Source: Lunularia cruciata (taxonomy: Eukaryota; Streptophyta; Marchantiopsida; Lunulariales; Lunulariaceae). Taken from it: a DNA stretch of 64,000 nt. The stretch is taken from contig OX419756.1 of the NCBI GenBank assembly GCA_948567375.1, positions 43,414,333-43,478,332 of the forward strand, given 5' to 3'. Shown piece by piece: positions 58,007 to 64,000 of this stretch. The notes under the pieces were generated by a model that did not search any database, was not told the DNA's origin, and saw only the letters and a list, made by a program, of their open reading frames with translations. A program made the translations under genes and the position numbers. The first letter of the stretch is position 1, and every line of letters begins with the position of its first letter.

Positions 58007-59573
58007 ATGGCCGTGATAGTGAAGTCAAAGGAAGTCTTGCAGGAGGAAGAAGAAGAATCAGAAGGAGAAACCGGATCAAAGGGAGGAGTGTCAAGCAAAG
58101 AAGAGGAGTTTACACTACAAAGCAAAGAATCAAGTAGTAGCAGCAAAGGCGAGGCGGAAGTTCAGCAAGTGATACAGCCAATGGAAGGGGTCAAAAGCCG
58201 AGTCCCGAGGTTTCCATGCTGGAACAATGCAATAAGAAGAAAGGAGAAGAAGTTGAAGCACAACCTCAAGCGGCCACACATGATAATGTTCTAAGTGTAT
58301 TGGCAGTAGGACCTAGTAACCTAACTCAAAAAGAGGGAGAAAGTTCTGAGGAGGAAACTTTGAAGGTGCAAAGATCTTGACTTTGGAGCAAGGTACCAAA
58401 TATAGAAGAGTCGGAACCCAAAGTCCGAGCCAAGGATGCAAGGTGCAAAGGAGTGGACTATTTGTCCAGAGTATTATGCCCATTGTTGGCAATGTTGCAG
58501 TAGAAGAAGTTGGAGATGATAAGTGCCAAGCTCGACGTACCTGATGAATTAGGGGTGGTAAAAACCTGGAGTGCCAAAACTTCGTTGTTACAAAGTAAGC
58601 TTACAAGAGTGGAGATGGAGGTTGAAGAACTTTGGGTTGAGGAGGTTCTTTGGAGTAAGCACTTTGAGGTGACAAGGGAAGAGCTAGTCAAGAATTGTGA
58701 GGAAGTGAAGGAGATGACTGCAATGACTGCAGGATTGAGGGGAGAACTCGCAGCAGTGCGTGTTGAGTTGATACACTCCAAGGCAATTGTTGCGGTGATG
58801 GAGCAAGAGTTGGAGCGCCTTAAGAAGAGGGTAGCGGAGAAAGATCAGGCCTGGCCACGAGAGTTGACAGAGATAGTAGAGAAGAAGATCGTTTGAGAGG
58901 GTTGATACGAGAGGCAGAGGAACAACTCTTTGTACATCAGAAGGAGAAGGAAGCATTGAAAGCTAAATTTGAAGATGAGCTTCAGATGTATCGTAGTGAA
59001 TTGGAAGAAGAGAGGAAGAAGGAAAAGTGTACGGTGATGGAAGAAACTAGTGAAGTAGAAGGTGTCGTTAATGAAATTAAGGCCATGCTGAGTACAGAAG
59101 TGGAGTGTAAACTCAAAGAAGCCAGGTTGCATGAGTTAAAGTTGCTAGTGCAGGAAACGCGTAAGAGGAAAGTGAAGGACACCGAGTTGAATAATCTGTT
59201 AATCCGGCTGCGAGATCATGTAGATAGGAAGATGTTAGAGGTGGAGGACAATGTGTGTCTTAGACTAGACCTTATTAGGACAAAGTTAGCTAAACTTTGT
59301 AGTGAGGTAGAAGAAGTACGAAGACCCAAAGTTGCAGAAATAGGAGTGCAAGTGTCTTTGGATTTGACATTTGACACTTTAGAGAGGAGTGGGTCGGAAG
59401 ATAAAGTAGTAGTAAGATTACCCAAGACCTCAATTGTAGATCAGAGTGGAGAATTAGTAGAATTGGTAGAGGATGTAGGAGTTATGAGATCCAAGGATAG
59501 GATAGTCATAAGTGAGGTTACTTCGGGTTTGGGTTTGAAATCCGATGATGAAGTAGACATCGGATCGGATTAG
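58007..59573 (+). pseudogene. E12b coiled-coil region
   Basis: Acidic Ser/Glu-rich segment (EEEEESEGETGSKGG), then coiled coils at 58510-58896 (MEVEELWVEEVLWSKHFEV; LERLKKRVAEKDQAW) and 58893-59573. It contains the conserved RLHELKLLVQETRKRK, VDRKMLEVEDN and RLDLIRTKLAKL and ends EVDIGSD. The C-terminal block is the best-conserved part against E12a. Confidence 0.66.
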
Positions 59574-60365
59574 AAATAGAATCAAGATTTGAAGAGGCAG
59601 ATGTGAAGAGGTGCATTGTCATTTCGGATCTGCAGGTTAGAAGAGTTGATGTAGAATGGTATTTTGTTAGAACTGCCATTTGCTTCAATATTTAAGGGAA
59701 GCACTCGCAGTCATATGTTGTTCAGTGCTCATTATTTCCAAGAATAGATCAAGCAAAGTGTTGTGAAGCAGTGCTCGTCGCTTGAGCTTGATTCCGAGTA
59801 TCAACATTATGATTGTGTTTGTGAGTGTGTGGAGAAATTCAAAATGCATGTCAGAGTGCATGTTGGATGTTGGATTCCACAACCTTGATCTGCATTCTAT
59901 GTGTTTGATCCTGAGTGAAGTGCAATCAAAGCAATGCATTGACAAGTCTGAGAGGAATTGTAGTGCTCGTAGTATTCTGCATTTGTGAGTGCAATGCAAA
60001 GTTGATGTGAAGCAAGTTTGATCAAGGAAGTTGTGCCTTTAGTGGAGGGGTGGAACACAATTCTGAGGCAAAGTCATTTTGCAGTGAAGTGTTGTTCTCA
60101 AAAGAGCTTGAATCATCACAATCAAGATTGTTTGGAAAGATTTGATGGAGTTGTGATTATGGAGTGTTAATTTGTGACAAGACTGTGAATCAGTGCTTGT
60201 TACTCTCTTCTGGGTGTGGTTTCTACCTAAGAGATTAAAGATGCAACCAAGAAGAACTGAAGTTGTTACTTTGCTTCGTATTTGACCAATTCTAACTCGT
60301 ATCTCTACGGGAACAAACTTTACTTACCCAATTACTGCAAAAGTGATATTTGCCGGGTTGTCACA
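59574..60365 (+). other. E12b 3' noncoding region
   Basis: Conserved with 11081-11873, including AATATTTAAG, AAGAATAGATCAAGC, GGTGTGGTTTCTACCTAAGA and TACTTACCCAATT near the end. Confidence 0.55.
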
Positions 60366-60370
60366 ATATG

Positions 60371-62092
60371 TGTCCTACTTTAAATGGGGAATGCCTAAAT
60401 TTTGGTGCATAAGCTTCAAGGTGGAGTTGTGGGGTCCATTTGTCAATAAAGTAAAAAGACTAAAGGACAAATGTGCAAGAGCTTGGGTCCCAAGAGAGAA
60501 GGCTGGAGTTTTTTGACCATCGGGGGAGTTTGGAAACATCATTTGGACAATGGAGACCAAGGTTGGAAAAAAGAGATGACAAGCTACAATATGAAGACAG
60601 AAATCACATAATTTGAGCTAAGTATGAGAGGGATATGATCAATTGAGTCAAAGGGGATAGAATTCATACTCAGGAGAATAGAGTAGGCAATTGGGAGAGC
60701 TTCTTGAGACATTTTCACTATCTATTAGTAGAATTGGAGAGTAGACATAGTGCTTACGGTACTGAGCACAATAAATTTCAGTTTTGGGTCAATCTCAAAT
60801 CAGATCTAATTGATGAAGTTGAAGCTTATGGGATGTAAGGTGTTGGAGAAGAGCTAATGATCAAGTTTGGAGTTTTGGTCACTTCTCAAGTTGTGGTTCA
60901 AATTTCCTTATGAAAATTTCCAAGGTTGTTGGTGGGTACGTTTTGCACCTCTATGCAAAGGTTTCATGTGAATTATTCAAATAGAGAACTCTAGGTCTTG
61001 GATCAAGTATACTTGGGTTTGTAGAGCTCACAAGTTAGCCTAGCTCAGGAATTGATCCACATCTTTGAATTGGGGTTGGATTAGGCTACCAAAAATTGCA
61101 AGAGTTTAGAAAATAACACAAACAGCTACTGTGGAAGAAAATTTTAGTTCTAGATCTATAAAAAGTGAGATCTGATGCAAAACATTCTGTTGAAAATACT
61201 ATCATAAGCTTGGTAGAGAGCAGTTTTATCTTTCATCTTGATTGGATATCGGTTCTCCTATCTTGTGACTATGATTGAGTGCTTTAGGTTGCCAGAGTGT
61301 TTGTGAGGATCAATTGTATTTCTGAATCAGAAATCAGGGGAAAATTTGGCAGGAACCAGGAGCAAACCCTAAAAAGGGGACTTTGAAATTAGGGTGAAAG
61401 TTGCAAAACTCTGGCCAACTTTGAGAGCTTGTCTGAGAGTTGTAGTGATCTTATTGAAGTGTATTTTATATCATTGGAAAGCTGATCTCACAAGCTTTCC
61501 CTTGAATTCTAGAGCTCTTGAATCCAAGCTATACAGAAATAGGTATATTCATATGAGCTACACAGAGTTTTCCTCATCAAAAAGACATAGAAAGTCCCCA
61601 CATGGAAGTAGAAATTTGTTGAGATCTGAAGTACAAATGGGAGGAGGCTTGGAGTACATGTTAAAATGAGCTTGATGACAAAGCAAGAAGGCTTTGAAGC
61701 TCTTTTTGATCAAAAGTACAGAGAGTTGTTGCCGTATTCTTGTGATTGGATCCTCTCTGTATTTGTATGCCTGTTTGTACGCACAGTTGGCTTGGATTGG
61801 TGTGCGGGCATTGCGCTTAGATTATTTCCTTGTAGGAGTGCTCTGTATTTCTCCTTGGTAATGCTAGAAGTGATAACCAGCCAACAAGGAGTGCATGTTG
61901 TGATGACACGTTAGGTCGCCCGACACTACCCTTCCCGATAGCAAGAATATTAGTTACGAGAAAGGAGGGTTCCGGTGATAGGGTCACACACGTGTTCAGT
62001 CAAGTCCTTAGGGGTTTACCTCTAGCCTTTGATCTGTTTTCTCCACAGTAGGCACCCTATGTGTTCCCAGAGAGAGAAAAGAAAAGTATGAT
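60371..62092 (+). other. Remainder of segment Y, no gene recognised
   Basis: Mostly noncoding. Short frames at 61394-61669 and 61666-61914 carry no motif I can name. The style (long leader-like DNA with scattered short frames) fits a decayed retroelement leader. Confidence 0.4.
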
Positions 62093-63090
62093 ACCGTGTC
62101 TCTCCAAATCCTACATCCCTAGCAAAGCATGTCTACCAATATGATCTTTTGGTAACCCTTGATTGCTGACATCAATAATAACTTATGATACTAAGAGGCC
62201 AAGTGTATTGCATGATGTATAGAGGCTTGCCTGACAATCTCATCTCTCTTCACATACAAGTACCTCTCTACTTGTATACTTTCTTGTAATATCTTAGTTA
62301 GTCCAATGCTAATCCCACCAAACAACTCCAATAGACATACTCCCTCTATTGGATACTACCAAGCAACAAGTGTGGTATCCAAAGATGACAGCATAATTGA
62401 CTCCAAAAGCTTATCTTCACATTGGTCTCTTGGTGGTACAAAAGCTCCACTCCAAGCCTATTGCACCAATTGATCTACATGTTATTGCAATATCTACTCA
62501 AAACTCCACAATGGAACATCCAAGGTGGATGAACAATCCCACTCATACTCCAAATCCAAGTGATTTCCTTTGGTAATAGAGTATCCTCTACATGGGTGTG
62601 TTCTCCTCCAATAAATCACTAGGCCAAGTAACAGAACCATTGAAAGCTGAAACTAATGCCATGGTCCTTGCTTGTAGTGAGCCAAGACTGCCACTACTAA
62701 AGTGTATACATAAGCAACAAACTTGTACCTCACTTGATTGCCAACCTGGTCTATAGGAGGTTATCTCCTCCCAATAGTCAATAGTAAAACCCATGGGGTA
62801 TAACACTACTCCACCAACTAGTACATCATATGACTCTACTATTGTAATGCAATGGCCTGAGTTCTCACCACATAGCTATCAATCGGATGATTGGTTTGAA
62901 TCTAGACAATGAGCTCTCTACATATGATGTACTATGTAGAACTATCTCCAAAACATGTTTAGATCTGAAATGGACACCTCTTCATATCAATCTTCTGTAA
63001 CTCCAACCTTCCTTAACATAAGGAGCTACACACCAAAGTCTAACAAGACCCTCTATGGTATTTAGACCTTCCTTGAAGGTCCCTACTAAC
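62093..63090 (-). pseudogene. E10: second methyltransferase-bearing fossil, N-terminal part
   Basis: Homologous to 28268-29240 of E6. Methyltransferase motif I LELFGGISIGL is at 62299-62334. The spacer includes VTWPSDLLEENTPM (about 62590-62640). Further up are MLYPMGFTIDYWEE and YRPGWQS (62740-62806) and the retropepsin RVLLDFGV (about 63030-63055). Homology stops at about 63090. Confidence 0.72.
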
Positions 63091-64000
63091 GGTGTCATGG
63101 GGATTTTTGGTCTCAAGAATGGGCCATGCATTTGGCTACTTGCGCTTAGACTGCTCTGTTTGTCAATGATTCAAAACTTCTTATAATCAAGCCTTGTCTT
63201 TACTCTTGCTTGGATGGCAGTCTCCTTCTTGCTGAAGCAGCTTGGCTACAACTACTCTTGAGTGTAAGCTCCTCTTAATGGTTTCTCATGTTGGGCTTCA
63301 TTGGGATAATCTTGATCTTCAAGTTTCACTAACTAATGTTCAATATTGGGTTTGGGGTTAATGGGGTGGTGGTGGATTTTGTCTAACAAGTCACAAGTCC
63401 TATGGCCAGTTTCAGATCACTATGACCAGGTCAATGGCAAGACCTGCTTGTGTAATTGGATTAGGAGCTCCAAGAATGGAGTACTTTCCTTGACACTATT
63501 CATGGACCAAAATATTCACATCCAATCAAGGAGAACCACATATGCATCACAATACCAAGCCTTGCAGTTTATAAATCTTTAGGGGAAACCCAATCAGCTC
63601 CAGACCATACAATGACCACACCTAAAGTTTTTTAACTATCCAAGCATGTAAAAGAGAAGTGAAATCAACCACGCTCTAACCACTATCTCTTACAACCTTT
63701 CATCTTCTTGTTCTACTGCAAATGCTTTCAAGATTTTCTCCAATTCTTCTCTATCGGCAGATTCTCCTTTGAGACTTCTCCCTTTTGTCTTGTCACAATT
63801 CCAAAGGTCAACTCCAAAAAATTTCTCTCATTACTCTTTATCTCTTTCCAGCCCAACCCTTCACTCCTTGGGACCTTTTGCCATCTATCTCTGTCCAATC
63901 TAGACCTTCCCCTCAAGGGTTCCTCTGTCCAGACCTCAATTCACTTTTGATGCTTCATCTCCTTTCTTCCTCTCTATTTAGGCAAGCAAACCTCTCTCAC
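63091..64000 (+). other. Right edge, nothing recognised
   Basis: No homology to other parts of the window and no coding motif. Short frames at 63346-63582 and 63708-63950 are unsupported. Confidence 0.45.

Larger units (their letters stand above)
56595..60365 (+). mobile_element. E12b: second 3.8-kb element of unknown class, TSD ATATG
   Basis: ATATG at 56590-56594 is repeated at 60366-60370. It starts TGTGGTATCCAC and ends CCGGGTTGTCACA, like E12a. At 3771 bp it is close to E12a's 3797. The two copies share gene order, conserved protein blocks and the 3' noncoding region but are well diverged, so they are separate lineages that moved independently. No LTR pair, polymerase or transposase is seen. 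Confidence 0.82.
49481..62092 (+). mobile_element. Y: 12.6-kb composite insertion inside E10
   Basis: E6 reads continuously across the point where E10 is split. ACCG occurs on both sides (49477-49480 and 62093-62096), a plausible short target duplication. Y's own sequence is 49481-49592, 56205-56594 and 60371-62092; the remainder is E11 and E12b. A frame at 56404-56646 resembles the leader ORFs of E2/E11, so Y may be a distant chromovirus relative or non-autonomous derivative. Class not settled. Confidence 0.55.

Noticed and set aside
60371-61914. Host gene exons in the remainder of Y
   Set aside because: Frames are short, lack motifs and show no splice-site arrangement that I can support.
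1-64000. CRISPR array, operon or bacterial features
   Set aside because: No regularly spaced repeats with unique spacers; all recognisable coding is plant-type retroelement.

Overview
The window looks like repeat-rich intergenic nuclear DNA of a land plant. The evidence is the density of nested Ty3/gypsy LTR retroelements, including chromodomain-bearing chromoviruses primed by initiator tRNA-Met and an Athila/Tat-like family with a tRNA-Asp-like primer site. I recognise no host protein gene, tRNA, rRNA or CRISPR array. A large-genome plant such as a gymnosperm, fern, lycophyte or moss fits, but the sequence alone does not settle which. All LTR elements and kin are treated as fossils.

Left block (1-20436): a three-layer nest. 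Element E3 (Athila/Tat-like, + strand) was entered by chromovirus E2 (+). E2 was then entered twice: by chromovirus E1 (- strand, running off the left edge) in its 5' LTR, and by a 3.8-kb element of unknown class (E12a, 8077-11873) in its RNase H region.

Middle block (20437-37221): mostly AT-rich DNA without recognisable genes. It holds two lone Athila/Tat-like LTRs, a perfect 291-bp tandem duplication, a pair of ~1-kb inverted repeats 10 kb apart, and a retroelement fossil (E6, - strand, about 27536-31100) that encodes Gag, a retropepsin and a C5 cytosine DNA methyltransferase domain.

Right block (37222-64000): remnants of an E1-family chromovirus (E7) and another gypsy element (E8). E8 was entered by a structurally complete Athila/Tat-like element (E9, 38940-47151), which itself holds a solo LTR of the E1 family with a perfect target duplication. 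A second methyltransferase-bearing fossil (E10) is split by a 12.6-kb segment (Y). Inside Y sit a nearly whole chromovirus (E11, 49593-56199, duplication GTGAG) and a second 3.8-kb element (E12b, 56595-60365, duplication ATATG).

The most unusual points are four. First, the methyltransferase-bearing retroelement occurs in two copies. Second, the paired 3.8-kb elements have clean 5-bp duplications but no visible LTRs, polymerase or transposase. Third, the E1-family LTR promoter carries heat-shock-element-like GAAnnTTC arrays just upstream of its TATA box. Fourth, accessory leader ORFs precede gag in both main gypsy families.
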